Position numbers and translations under genes: made by a program | Notes under the pieces: model-generated | The model's input: the letters and a program-made list of their open reading frames with translations, nothing else | Told to the model about the DNA's origin: nothing | The model's database searches: none | Source of the DNA: Equivita sp045641605 | GTDB taxonomy: Bacteria > Actinomycetota > Coriobacteriia > Coriobacteriales > Eggerthellaceae | Reading direction: 5' to 3' | NCBI GenBank assembly: GCA_045641605.1 | Contig: JAZUHG010000060.1 | Span: forward strand, 1 to 32,836 | Length of the DNA: 32,836 nt | In this document: in pieces, positions 17,315 to 25,695 of the stretch | Layout: each line of letters starts with the position of its first letter | Position numbering within the stretch: the first letter of the stretch is position 1

Positions 17315-19570
17315 GTGAGCCAAAGCGAAAAACATATCGAAATCCTGGCTCCTGCTGGTAATTTTAAGGCATTGCAAGCAGCTGTTTGCGCAGGTGCAAA
17401 TGCAGTTTATCTTGGTCTAGACCATTTTAACGCACGTCGAGGCGCTGACAATTTCACTCTCAAAAATCTTAAATCCGCATGCGACTATGCACATCTTCGT
17501 GGCGTGAAAATTTATCTCACGCTAAATATTATTGTTTTCGAAGATGAGTTTAACACTGCTATGCAAATGGCATATGATGCTGCCGATGCCGGTGTGGATG
17601 CTTTTATCGTTCAAGACTTGGGAATTGCTCGCGCTATTGTCGAAGAAGTTCCGCATGTACCATTGCATATTTCTACTCAGATGAACATTCACGACGAAGC
17701 CGGCCTTCGTGCTGTTGCCAGTCTTGGCGCATCTCGCGTTTGCCTTGGCCGTGAGTGTTCGCTCGAACAAATTGAAAAGCTTTGCACGATTGGCCATGAG
17801 CTTGGTGTGCAAATTGAGACCTTCGGCCACGGCGCTCTTTGTATATGTTACTCGGGGCAGTGCCTTATGTCTTCGATGATTGGTGGCCGCTCTGCAAATC
17901 GCGGCACTTGCGCGCAAGCTTGCCGCTTGAATTATGAACTCCACGAAGGTGAGGCCAGCCTTGGTAAAAAGCGCGCCGACGAAGACGACAAGCGTGGCGA
18001 GTATTTGCTTTCGCCAAAAGATTTGTGCACCATCGAGATTTTGCCGAAGTTGCAAGCCGCGGGAGTGGCGTCGCTCAAAATTGAAGGCCGAATGAAAAAC
18101 CCGGAATATGTCTTCGAAGTTGTGAGTGTTTACCGTCAAGCAATTGACAGGCTTTATAAAAATGGTTCCGAAGATTATGCTCCAACCATAAAGGAAATAA
18201 CCAGGTTGCAGGAGGCTTTTTCGCGTGGATTTACTACCGCTTATATGGAAGGTCATCGGGGTAATGAGATTATGAGTTATAAGCGACCAAACAATCGCGG
18301 TATTAATATTGGACGCGTCACTGGTGTCACGTCTACAAAACTTTTTGTTGATACAAAGCAAAAGTTGAATGTTGGCGATGTGCTTGAGATTTGGACCAAG
18401 CGCGGCCGCTCTACAATTAAGGTTGACAAGGACACAAAATTCAAAGGTGCCACCGCGCAATTTTTGCTTAACACAAAAGACCCAAGCATGCGAAACATTC
18501 GTAAGAGCGACAGAGTCTTTAGGGTCCGAAGCGCCGCAACCGCCTTCGAAGTCGACGAATTTCAACCCAAGATTCCTGTGGATTGTAAGCTCAGCCTTAA
18601 GATTGGCCAACCTGCCACTATAGAGGTATCACCCCTGCTAGAACCCACCTCCGTCCCCAAGGTCCCAAGGGTTAAGCACGCCTCAGGGACTGTCGAAGCC
18701 GCACGCACCAAAGCTGTCACCCCCGACGAAGTCCGTGAACATATTGACCGCCTCGGTCAAACGCCGTTTCGTCTTAACAACTTCGAACTTGAGCTTGACC
18801 AAAACGTTGGCATAGGATTTTCGGCCCTTCATCACTTGCGCGCCGAAGCTCTCAAAAAGCTGGAAGCAGAAATTTTAACATCGCCTTGCACAAGCCTTGG
18901 CACTCGCAAAGCTAAAAAACTTGTCAAAAACAACATCCCAAAGAAGGACGCACTCTTGCTTACTTCGGACGAGCTTTTTACCAAGAGGGAATTTTGTGAC
19001 AAGCTGGGCCTCGTCTTCGACAACATCAATTCTGGGACAAACTTCGAGGTAGGCCCTCACATTCCTGTCGTCAACAGCGAGGCTGTCTATTACTTTAAAA
19101 ACCTTGGCGCCAAACGCATTTGGCTTTCGCCAGAAATGACAATGGACCAAATTAAAGAAATTACGAAACACTTCCCAGAAATGTCATTCGGCCTTTTTAT
19201 CATGGGGCCGCAAGAGTTAATGATTACTCGTCATTGCATCCTCATGAGTCTCGGTAATTGTAAACAAGATTGCAAAAATTGCGAACGCCGAAGCAAAGCA
19301 CACTACCTCCTCGATCGCAAAGGCTACGAATTCCCAGTTACAACCGATGAAACGGGTCGAAGCCACATCTACAACAGCGTCTCCCACGACCTATGCCACG
19401 CCATTACTGAACTCCGCGAAGCCGGCGTCGACACCTTCCTCATTGACACAACACTAATGAACGAAAAACAATCCAAAGATGCTGTTAATCGTGCAAAAAA
19501 ATCAATCGATACCAAAGTAGAAAAAACCCCAAACACTACTACTGGACATCTTTTCCGTCAGGTTCTCTAA
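17315..19570 (+). CDS. U32 family peptidase / RlhA-like protein
   Basis: A 751-residue long-form U32 protein. The N-terminal TIM-barrel-like part has EILAPAGNFKALQAA, AVYLGL..FNAR, HISTQMN and the family signature region with GHGALCICYSGQC, then SANRGTCAQACR. SPKDLCTIE and IEGRMKNPEYV follow. The middle resembles the DUF3656 region of long U32 proteins. A late cysteine cluster, CKQDCKNC, and the terminal GHLFRQVL complete the family. E. coli RlhA of this family hydroxylates 23S rRNA C2501; others are called collagenase-like peptidases. Which applies here is not visible. GTG 17315 is chosen because the -10 box overlaps the more upstream TTG 17297. No TGA; ends in TAA. Confidence 0.9.
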   Translation: MSQSEKHIEILAPAGNFKALQAAVCAGANAVYLGLDHFNARRGADNFTLKNLKSACDYAHLRGVKIYLTLNIIVFEDEFNTAMQMAYDAADAGVDAFIVQDLGIARAIVEEVPHVPLHISTQMNIHDEAGLRAVASLGASRVCLGRECSLEQIEKLCTIGHELGVQIETFGHGALCICYSGQCLMSSMIGGRSANRGTCAQACRLNYELHEGEASLGKKRADEDDKRGEYLLSPKDLCTIEILPKLQAAGVASLKIEGRMKNPEYVFEVVSVYRQAIDRLYKNGSEDYAPTIKEITRLQEAFSRGFTTAYMEGHRGNEIMSYKRPNNRGINIGRVTGVTSTKLFVDTKQKLNVGDVLEIWTKRGRSTIKVDKDTKFKGATAQFLLNTKDPSMRNIRKSDRVFRVRSAATAFEVDEFQPKIPVDCKLSLKIGQPATIEVSPLLEPTSVPKVPRVKHASGTVEAARTKAVTPDEVREHIDRLGQTPFRLNNFELELDQNVGIGFSALHHLRAEALKKLEAEILTSPCTSLGTRKAKKLVKNNIPKKDALLLTSDELFTKREFCDKLGLVFDNINSGTNFEVGPHIPVVNSEAVYYFKNLGAKRIWLSPEMTMDQIKEITKHFPEMSFGLFIMGPQELMITRHCILMSLGNCKQDCKNCERRSKAHYLLDRKGYEFPVTTDETGRSHIYNSVSHDLCHAITELREAGVDTFLIDTTLMNEKQSKDAVNRAKKSIDTKVEKTPNTTTGHLFRQVL

Positions 19571-19665
19571 CAATGAGTCCGGGTGGTTTTGATTTTTTAA
19601 TTTCAAGAATAATCTTAAAAATATATTCTGCCTGGCAGGTAAGCTGTTAATTGTATATTGGAATT

Positions 19666-19685
19666 AAAAAACCTAAACCCGAAGG
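19666..19685 (-). terminator. Weak terminator after tRNA-Asp
   Basis: On the minus strand, a short ACCT...AGGT stem is followed by a run of six T. The stem touches the tRNA 3' end. The 19571-19665 stretch has no other feature apart from CTGCC-T-GGCAG at 19628-19638. Confidence 0.3.
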
Positions 19686-19763
19686 TGGCGGGATGTAAGG
19701 GACTTGAACCCTCGACCTCTGGCGTGACAGGCCAGCGCTCTAAACCAACTGAGCTAACACCCC
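19686..19763 (-). tRNA. tRNA-Asp (anticodon GTC)
   Basis: Acceptor GGGGTGT pairs with ACATCCC (one G-T), discriminator G, CCA encoded. The anticodon stem CTGGC/GCCAG encloses CTGTCAC, giving GTC. The T arm has TTCAAGT. The 78 bases include CCA. Confidence 0.95.
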
Positions 19764-19769
19764 GCGGTT

Positions 19770-19823
19770 GCTGACGTGAAGTCAGCGAAGTGGTAGTATA
19801 GCGTTTTTGCAAATCGGGCGCAA
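19770..19823 (-). promoter_or_regulatory. tRNA-Asp promoter and leader hairpin
   Basis: On the minus strand TTGCGC (19818-19823) and TATACT (19795-19800) are 17 bases apart. Between them and the tRNA a perfect hairpin, GCTGAC-GTGAA-shaped (19770-19786), lies in the pre-tRNA leader. Confidence 0.6.
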
Positions 19824-19862
19824 GCAAAAATAAAAAATTTTCGAAAATAATTCGTCAAGCAT

Positions 19863-19868
19863 TATAAT
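19863..19868 (+). promoter_or_regulatory. -10 box for the lipoprotein gene
   Basis: TATAAT with TTCGAA at 19840-19845, 17 bases upstream, as a weak -35. The AGGAG site follows at 19884. Confidence 0.5.
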
Positions 19869-19893
19869 AGTGGGAAGTTTGATAGGAGATTTT

Positions 19894-20397
19894 ATGTCAA
19901 AGAGTCACATTACAAAAATTTTTGTCTCGCTTGCATGTGTGTTGACCTGCTGCTTCGTCCTTGTAGGATGCAATGGTCAAAACGCAATCCCAACGGCCAA
20001 CGATATGGAGAAGGCTGCGACTTCGGCCTACTTCGCGGAAGTTAATAGTGTGGTTGGCGAATTTAAGGGCGCGCTTGCGGATTTCCCAGCCGATGTCAAA
20101 GACAAAAATGTGACCGACATGAAGGATAAGCTCGAAGCCAGCCAGAAGATTCTCGACAAGTTTAATGCTATTGAGGCGCCGCAAAATTGTACGGACATTC
20201 ACAAGAATTATGGCGATGGTTTGCTTCAGATGCAGCAGGCTCTTTCGGACTATGTTGCGGTTTATTCCAGCTTTGTTAATGGTGAGCTTGGCAACGACGT
20301 TCTAAACCAGCGCGTCGCCAGCATTCAAAATTCTTACAATATTGGTCTTGACCTGCTGAATAAGGCAGACAAGCAAGCCGCTGAAGCCACTAAGTAG
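19894..20397 (+). CDS. Putative lipoprotein
   Basis: A 167-residue secreted protein of unknown function. A basic start and a hydrophobic stretch end in the lipobox LVGC (cysteine near residue 29), so it should be lipidated and anchored outside the membrane. The rest is predicted mainly helical and polar, with no recognisable domain. ATG 19894 has AGGAG six bases upstream. It has no Trp codon. The TAG stop abuts the tadA stop with no gap. The lnt gene 0.7 kb away could N-acylate it, but that is only a general expectation. Confidence 0.8.
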   Translation: MSKSHITKIFVSLACVLTCCFVLVGCNGQNAIPTANDMEKAATSAYFAEVNSVVGEFKGALADFPADVKDKNVTDMKDKLEASQKILDKFNAIEAPQNCTDIHKNYGDGLLQMQQALSDYVAVYSSFVNGELGNDVLNQRVASIQNSYNIGLDLLNKADKQAAEATK

Positions 20398-20844
20398 CTA
20401 GCGCCTCGCCTCAAAAAAATCACTCAAAATTTTGGCACAGTCATTGGCCATCACGCCAGGAGTCACATCGAAGTTGTGGTTGAGCCGAGTATCGCTGTGC
20501 ACATTATAAAGGGTACCAAGCGCGCCAGCCCTTTTGTCGAAGGCCCCGAAGACACAGCGCTTCACCCTCGCTTGATGCATCAGTCCCGCGCACATCACGC
20601 AAGGCTCCAAAGTCACATAAATAGTACAATCGCTCAAACGCCAACGGCCGAGTTTCTCCGCGGCTTCGCCGATCGCTAAAAATTCCGCATGCGCCGAAGG
20701 CGAGGACAGTCTCTCACGTTGGTTGTACGCCTTCGCCACGACCTCGCCATCTTTAACAACCAGCGCGCCAACCGGAACTTCGCCGGCTTCGGCAGCATGT
20801 TTTGCGAGGTCAAGAGCAATTTTCATGTAATCGGTATCGGTCAT
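20398..20844 (-). CDS. tadA: tRNA adenosine(34) deaminase
   Basis: Converts adenosine 34 of tRNA-Arg(ACG) to inosine. The 148-residue deaminase has the zinc motif H52-A-E54 and C82-x-x-C85 (LEPCVMCAG), with H52, C82 and C85 as zinc ligands and E54 as proton shuttle. GEVPVGALVV and GALGTLYNV are typical of TadA. The start at 20844 has no ribosome site but a perfect -10 box six bases upstream, so the mRNA is probably leaderless. It meets the lipoprotein gene stop to stop. One TGG; ends in TAG. Confidence 0.94.
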   Translation of the reverse strand: MTDTDYMKIALDLAKHAAEAGEVPVGALVVKDGEVVAKAYNQRERLSSPSAHAEFLAIGEAAEKLGRWRLSDCTIYVTLEPCVMCAGLMHQARVKRCVFGAFDKRAGALGTLYNVHSDTRLNHNFDVTPGVMANDCAKILSDFFEARR

Positions 20845-20850
20845 GGGCTC

Positions 20851-20856
20851 ATTATA
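20851..20856 (-). promoter_or_regulatory. -10 box giving a leaderless tadA transcript
   Basis: TATAAT on the minus strand ends six bases before the tadA ATG. Confidence 0.6.
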
Positions 20857-20907
20857 CTAAAATTTCGCGCGCCGCATTGGCTTATGTGTTAAAATTCTCG
20901 CTTGCGC

Positions 20908-20995
20908 GGAGGAATGGCCGAGTGGTTGAAGGCGGCAGTCTTGAAAACTGTTGTGCCGCAAGGTACCGTGGGTTCGAATCCTACTTCCTCCGCCA
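20908..20995 (+). tRNA. tRNA-Ser (anticodon TGA)
   Basis: Acceptor GGAGGAA pairs with TTCCTCC, discriminator G, CCA encoded. The anticodon loop CTTGAAA gives TGA. It has a long variable arm, as expected for class II tRNA. TAAAAT at 20890-20895 may be its -10. Confidence 0.95.
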
Positions 20996-21002
20996 TTTTT
21001 TT

Positions 21003-21077
21003 GCGGGTGTCGCCAAGTGGTAAGGCATAAGCTTCCCAAGCTTATATTCGCGGGTTCGATCCCCGTCACCCGCTCCA
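21003..21077 (+). tRNA. tRNA-Gly (anticodon CCC)
   Basis: Acceptor GCGGGTG pairs with CACCCGC, discriminator T, CCA encoded. Anticodon stem TAAGC/GCTTA with loop TTCCCAA gives CCC. Seven bases after tRNA-Ser, probably cotranscribed. Confidence 0.95.
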
Positions 21078-21079
21078 TT

Positions 21080-21085
21080 TATAAT
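21080..21085 (+). promoter_or_regulatory. -10 box for lnt
   Basis: TATAAT right after tRNA-Gly, 16 bases before the lnt ATG; the implied leader is only ~10 nt and contains GAGGTG. Confidence 0.5.
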
Positions 21086-21101
21086 AAAATTGAGGTGAAT
21101 G

Positions 21102-22613
21102 ATGAGCAATATCGGAAAAACAATAAGTGATTTGGATTTAAAATCAAAGGGAAGAATTTGGTTGATACCTGGATTATTATGCGGTTTATTTTCTAGTGGT
21201 ATTTTTGGTTCTGCTTTATTAGCTTGGTTTTATCCATTGTTTTTATGAAAGACTACAGTTTCAACAAAAAAAAATAATGTATTAAATTATGTTTTAATTG
21301 GATTAGTTATTTGAATTACAGCAAATTTTAAATTTTTTGGAATGATCGAAGGTGAAGATTTGTTGTTCCATGCATTGCTATTTCTTACATCACCTTTATT
21401 TTATCTTCCTCCATTTATTATTGCAGGCATTTTATATAGGAAACTTAGTAATAAAATTCTAAGAATACTGTTACTTCCAGCTTTATGGACAATTGCAGAT
21501 TGACTTACATCCACTATTGGATTTGGGGCTTTTGCATCAATTGCTAATTCTCAAATTAATTTTACTACCTTTATGCAACTTACTTCATTAACTGGTTTTT
21601 ATGGCTTAATATTTTTCATGGTTACCGTATCAACTTTTATTGTTGAAGTTTGAAACAATGGTTTTCATATAAAAGGAAATAAGCAGATGAAACATGCTCT
21701 CGTTTTTATAGTTTGTTTCGTGGCCAGTGTATTTCTTTATGGAACATTTCGATTGTCAACAAATTCCACAGCAGGAGACACAACAAGAGTTGCTTCCATT
21801 CAAAATTTTTATAGCGCTAAGGATTTTGTTGGTCATGATAAACTTCTTCAAAAGTTTTCCGACGAAAATTTTGAAACCATGTTAAGCGGTATGTCTAAAG
21901 ATGTAGAGTTGGCTAAAAATGGCAATGCAAAAGTTGCACTGTGGCAAGAAGTATGCTTTCCTGTCAGAGAAAATAATCTCCAAAAATTAATTAGCCACGC
22001 TTCTGAGCTCGCAAAAAAATACGATATCGCCCTTATTGTGCCTATTGATACTATTATGAATGACGGCTCAGTATTAAATCAACTTGCTTTGATAAACAAA
22101 GACGGAAATTTAGAATCCATGTATAAAAAGGTAAATTTAGTTCCTTTCGTAGAAACATCAACTTATGAAAAAGGATCAGATGATATATCTTGTATGAAAG
22201 TAGATGATGTTAATATATCTTCATGTATATGTTTTGATGCTCTTGACCCTATATTGATTAATTCTAGTATTGATAAATCAACAGATATTTTGTTAGTTCC
22301 TGCTTGAGAATGGGAAATAATATCAAATTATGCTGGTCCAAGTTCAATTTTTAGAAGCGTTGAAAATGGAATTTCTTATGTTAGAAATACATCAAATGGT
22401 GTTACTTTTGCCGTAGATCAATTTGGAAGACCTTTAACTTGACATAAAACAAATAATTCTAATGAAGAAGTTGTATTTTCTGATGTTCCAGATAGCAATG
22501 TGTTTACCGTATACAAATATGTAGGAAATTGATTAATTTATGTTTGCTGTGCTTACGTTTTATTTGTTTTGGGATATGTTGTTGTATCTGGCTTTAAACG
22601 TAAGCGCCATTAA
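21102..22613 (+). CDS. lnt: Apolipoprotein N-acyltransferase
   Basis: Adds the third acyl chain to lipoproteins at the outer face of the membrane. With TGA as Trp the frame is 503 residues, in line with the family; under the standard code it fragments into eight pieces. Several N-terminal helices precede a nitrilase domain with catalytic E283 (LWQEV), K342 (MYKKVNLVPF) and C377 (CICFD). FRSVENGISYVRNTSNG matches the family segment after it, and one more helix closes the protein. Seven TGA and five TGG codons are present, including adjacent use in PA-W-E-W-E. Visibly AT-richer than its neighbours. GAGGTG precedes ATG 21102. Ends in TAA. Confidence 0.9.
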
Positions 22614-22618
22614 TTGAG

Positions 22619-22624
22619 TATAAT
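22619..22624 (+). promoter_or_regulatory. -10 box giving a leaderless ispE transcript
   Basis: TATAAT ends seven bases before ATG 22632; no ribosome site is visible. Confidence 0.55.
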
Positions 22625-22631
22625 ATGTACA

Positions 22632-23615
22632 ATGATGATAACTAATTCAAAAACATTAAAGATTATTTCGCCGGCAAAGGTTAATTTGTTTTTGGCTGTG
22701 GGCGAGAAGCGAGGCGACTTTCATCCTGTTTTGAATGTCATGCATACCTTATTGCTACATGATGTTCTCTACATTAATTATGAAAAAGCTGACATAACTA
22801 AAATTAAAATAGAGTTTTTGGAGAATGAAGATTCCAACGGGGAAGTTCCAAATATTAAATTGGAAGATAATCTTATTTTTAAGGCTATTGATGCTTTGGC
22901 AAATAAATCAAATAAAAATTTCAAGATTGATGTTTTTGTAGAAAAAAATATTCCTCTTCAAGCTGGTCTTGCTGGAGGTTCTTCGAATGCTGCTGCTGCC
23001 TTAATAGGTGCATCTAAAATCTTTGGTATTGACGAAGACACAGTCTGTGCTGTTGCACGTGATGTCGGAACGGACGTTTCATTCTTTTTGAATGGTGGAT
23101 GTGCTCTCTATACTGGTCGCGGAGAAAAGTTCGATCACAAGATTTCGCCTATTAATAGAGAAGTTGTTTTGCTTCGTCCATTTAATGACGAAGGCCTTTC
23201 AACCAAGGCTGTTTATGATCAATTTGACAAGATGGATGTAGCTTCTGATTTTAATGCTGAATTCCCAACGGAAAATTGTGATTGCCAAAATCATAATCAT
23301 TCTCATTCCTTAAGCCTTGAAGAGGCAACACAACAGCTTCAGTTTGCAGATAATGTTCCTTTGTTTAATAATTTGGCTATGGCTTCCGAAGCTCTAGCAC
23401 CAAGTTTGATAGAAATACGAAATTGACTAGGCGAAAAGTGTGGTAATGAAAATGTCCTTCTTTGTGGCAGTGGAAGTGCAAGTTTTGCAATTCCGGGAGA
23501 TGAGACTGAGGCTTCGGAGATCGTAGAGGAAGCTCGCGCAAAAGGTTATTGAGCAATTGTTACTCAATTAGCTAACGTAAAAGCTAGAATAGTACCAAAC
23601 GTTACAGAGTATTAG
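22632..23615 (+). CDS. ispE: 4-diphosphocytidyl-2-C-methyl-D-erythritol kinase
   Basis: GHMP kinase of the MEP isoprenoid pathway. SPAKVNLFL near the start and the ATP loop GLAGGSSNAAAAL are clear; GSGSASFAI is the C-terminal GHMP motif. The last ~63 residues lie beyond a TGA at 23424-23426 (EIRN-W-LGEK), with a second at 23550-23552 (KGY-W-AIV). Both Trp codons here are TGA and there is no TGG. 327 residues, somewhat long because of a His/Asn/Ser-rich insert (CDCQNHNHSHS) before the last part. ATG 22632 is taken from the -10 spacing; 22635 is an alternative. Ends in TAG, 16 bases after lnt. Confidence 0.93.
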
Positions 23616-23625
23616 GAGTTTTGCG

Positions 23626-24042
23626 ATGATGTTTTTTGTAAGAATGATTAGGCTTGTTCCGTTGGTTGTAATATTGCTAGTGGTTGGTTTGATTATTTAT
23701 CTTGTTGCGCAAGCGAAATATTCTCCTAATCGTGCAAAAGCCATCGTCATTAAAGTCTCCATTTGAGTTTGCAGTATTCTCACTGGATTTTTCTTGCTCT
23801 GGTGTTTATACGCTGCTTTGGATGGCAACATTCCAGCTCTTGAGTTGTTCTTGTCTTTCGCAACAGTCCCCGCCGTCGGACTTTTGATCACTTTTATTTG
23901 CAGAACAGTGTTTTTTAAGCATCATCCAAAGTATAAGCATCAAGCAAAAAAGACCAACCGCAATGAATCTTTTGTCGAGTTTTGAAAGAAACGTATTGTT
24001 AAATTTCTTACAGAAATTATTTCTAGTAAAATCCCAAAATAA
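23626..24042 (+). CDS. Small membrane protein, unknown function
   Basis: A 138-residue frame visible only when two TGA codons are read as Trp (VSI-W-VCS and VEF-W-KKR). TAGGAG, overlapping the ispE stop, lies seven bases before ATG 23626, so it is cotranscribed with ispE. Three hydrophobic segments are seen at about residues 8-28, 43-64 and 75-93, followed by a basic tail rich in Lys and His. I do not recognise a family. One TGG is also used. Ends in TAA. Confidence 0.75.
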
Positions 24043-24047
24043 ATTTT

Positions 24048-24077
24048 TGGTTTAAAATCGTAGGTTTTTGTTAATAT
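24048..24077 (+). promoter_or_regulatory. rpsA promoter
   Basis: TTGGTT at 24048-24053 and TAATAT at 24072-24077 with 18 bases between, leaving a ~70-nt leader rich in G. Confidence 0.4.
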
Positions 24078-24153
24078 ACGTGTTCCTGGCGATTGGCAGA
24101 TGGGCTTGGCCTGCTAGGAAATGTGTTGGAAGCCCCGGAGGAAAGAGGTCGTC

Positions 24154-25632
24154 ATGGCCGAAAATCTTAAGATCAAGAATACATCAGTTATTGATACAAC
24201 TGGTCTTGAAAAATCCGAAGAAGAAATTAATAAAGTTGTCGATGGTGCAAACATTTCGTTTGACGATAATGACATTGTTACTGGTAAAGTTGTAAAAATC
24301 GAGCACGACGAAGTGTTGGTTGACATCGGCTTTAAGAGTGAGGGAGTTATCCCGCTCAAGGAGCTAAGCATTCGTAAAGATGCAAACGCCGAAGACATCG
24401 TAAATGTTGGCGACGAGATTGAAGCTCTTGTTGTTCAAAAAGAAGACAACGAAGGTCGCTTAATTTTGTCTAAGAAACGTGCCGACTATGAGAAAGCTTG
24501 GAACAAAGCAGCTGAAAGTTACAAGAGTGGCGAAATTGTTACAGGTGAAGTTATCGAGATCGTCCGCGGCGGTTTGATTCTAGACATTGGCTTGCGTGCA
24601 TTTTTGCCAGCAAGTTTGGTCGACATTCACCGCGTTTATGACTTGGACAACTACCTTGGAACTATGGTTGAGGCTCGAATCATCGAGATGGATAAGGTTC
24701 GCAACAATGTTGTTTTGAGTCGTAAAGTTTTGCTCGAGGAAGGCTTCCACAATGAGAAGGTTGCTGTTCTTGAGAAGTTGGCTCCAGGCATGAAGCTTAA
24801 AGGTAAAGTCAGCAGCATCGTTGACTTCGGTGTTTTCGTTGGCTTGGGCGTAATTGATGGTTTAGTTCACATTAGTGAGCTTAGCTGGGATCATGTTAGC
24901 CATCCAAGTGAAGTTGTTAGCGTTGGCGACGAAGTCGAGGTTGTTGTTTTGGACGTCGACCACGAGCGCGAGCGCATCTCTCTTGGTATTAAGCAAACTA
25001 CCGAAGACCCATGGCTCAAGCTTGCTGGCGAATATCCAATGGATTCTATCCACGAAGTTGAGGTTACACGTCTTGTTCCATTCGGTTCATTCGTTAAGTT
25101 TGAAAATGATGTTGAAGGTTTAATTCACGTTTCTGAACTTGCTCCAAAGCATATCGACAACCCTGCTCAAGTTGTTCACATTGGTGACAAAATTCAAGCT
25201 AAGGTTGTTGGTGTTAACGAAGAGAAGCACCGCATTTCACTTTCTATGCGCGAAGCAGCGGAAGAACTTGGATTTGAGATTGAAATAGAAGAGATGCTTC
25301 CAGAGAACGTTACCGCACGTAAACGCAGTAAAACTGTAGATGCTGGCGACGCTGAAGAACCTAAAGAAGAGGTTAAAGAAGAGACGAAGGAAGAAAAAGA
25401 GGATGATAAGAAAGACGAAAAAGCTGACGAGAAAAAGGAAGACAAAGAAGAAGTAAAGGAAGAGGAGAAGGAAGAGAAGAAGACAACTAAGAAAGCTGCT
25501 GCAAAGAAAGACGAAAAGAAGGATGAAGAAACAGAAGATAATAAAGACGAAAAGGAAGAGAAGAAAACCACAAAGAAAGCTGCAGCAGAAAAAGACGACA
25601 AGAAAGAAGAAAAGAAAGAAGATAAGAAATAA
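24154..25632 (+). CDS. rpsA: 30S ribosomal protein S1 with Lys/Glu tail
   Basis: Binds mRNA and brings it to the small ribosomal subunit. 492 residues with four S1 domains at about 38-107, 124-191, 212-280 and 297-365; DFGVFVGL...GLVHISELSW in the third is characteristic. From about residue 396 the protein becomes a ~97-residue Lys/Glu/Asp tail in which EEKKTTKKAAA occurs twice. Similar tails occur on some actinobacterial S1 proteins. ATG 24154 follows GGAGGAAAGAGG; an in-frame ATG at 24121 is upstream of that site and rejected. Monocistronic, with its own terminator. Three TGG, no TGA; ends in TAA. Confidence 0.95.
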   Translation: MAENLKIKNTSVIDTTGLEKSEEEINKVVDGANISFDDNDIVTGKVVKIEHDEVLVDIGFKSEGVIPLKELSIRKDANAEDIVNVGDEIEALVVQKEDNEGRLILSKKRADYEKAWNKAAESYKSGEIVTGEVIEIVRGGLILDIGLRAFLPASLVDIHRVYDLDNYLGTMVEARIIEMDKVRNNVVLSRKVLLEEGFHNEKVAVLEKLAPGMKLKGKVSSIVDFGVFVGLGVIDGLVHISELSWDHVSHPSEVVSVGDEVEVVVLDVDHERERISLGIKQTTEDPWLKLAGEYPMDSIHEVEVTRLVPFGSFVKFENDVEGLIHVSELAPKHIDNPAQVVHIGDKIQAKVVGVNEEKHRISLSMREAAEELGFEIEIEEMLPENVTARKRSKTVDAGDAEEPKEEVKEETKEEKEDDKKDEKADEKKEDKEEVKEEEKEEKKTTKKAAAKKDEKKDEETEDNKDEKEEKKTTKKAAAEKDDKKEEKKEDKK

Positions 25633-25652
25633 TCTTTCTTATATAACTAGTG

Positions 25653-25680
25653 AAAGCCGGTCCTTGTGGCCGGCTTTTTT
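25653..25680 (+). terminator. rpsA terminator
   Basis: AAGCCGG ... CCGGCTT stem followed by six T. Nearly the same stem ends the transketolase operon. Confidence 0.9.
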
Positions 25681-25683
25681 GTT

Positions 25684-25689
25684 TATAAT
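25684..25689 (+). promoter_or_regulatory. -10 box giving a leaderless rae1-like transcript
   Basis: TATAAT ends six bases before ATG 25696, directly after the rpsA terminator T run. Confidence 0.6.
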
Positions 25690-25695
25690 AATTGC

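Noticed and set aside
25194..25601. Serine/phenylalanine-rich reverse ORF under the rpsA tail
   Set aside because: It is the antisense of a Lys/Glu repeat region; no ribosome site or family.
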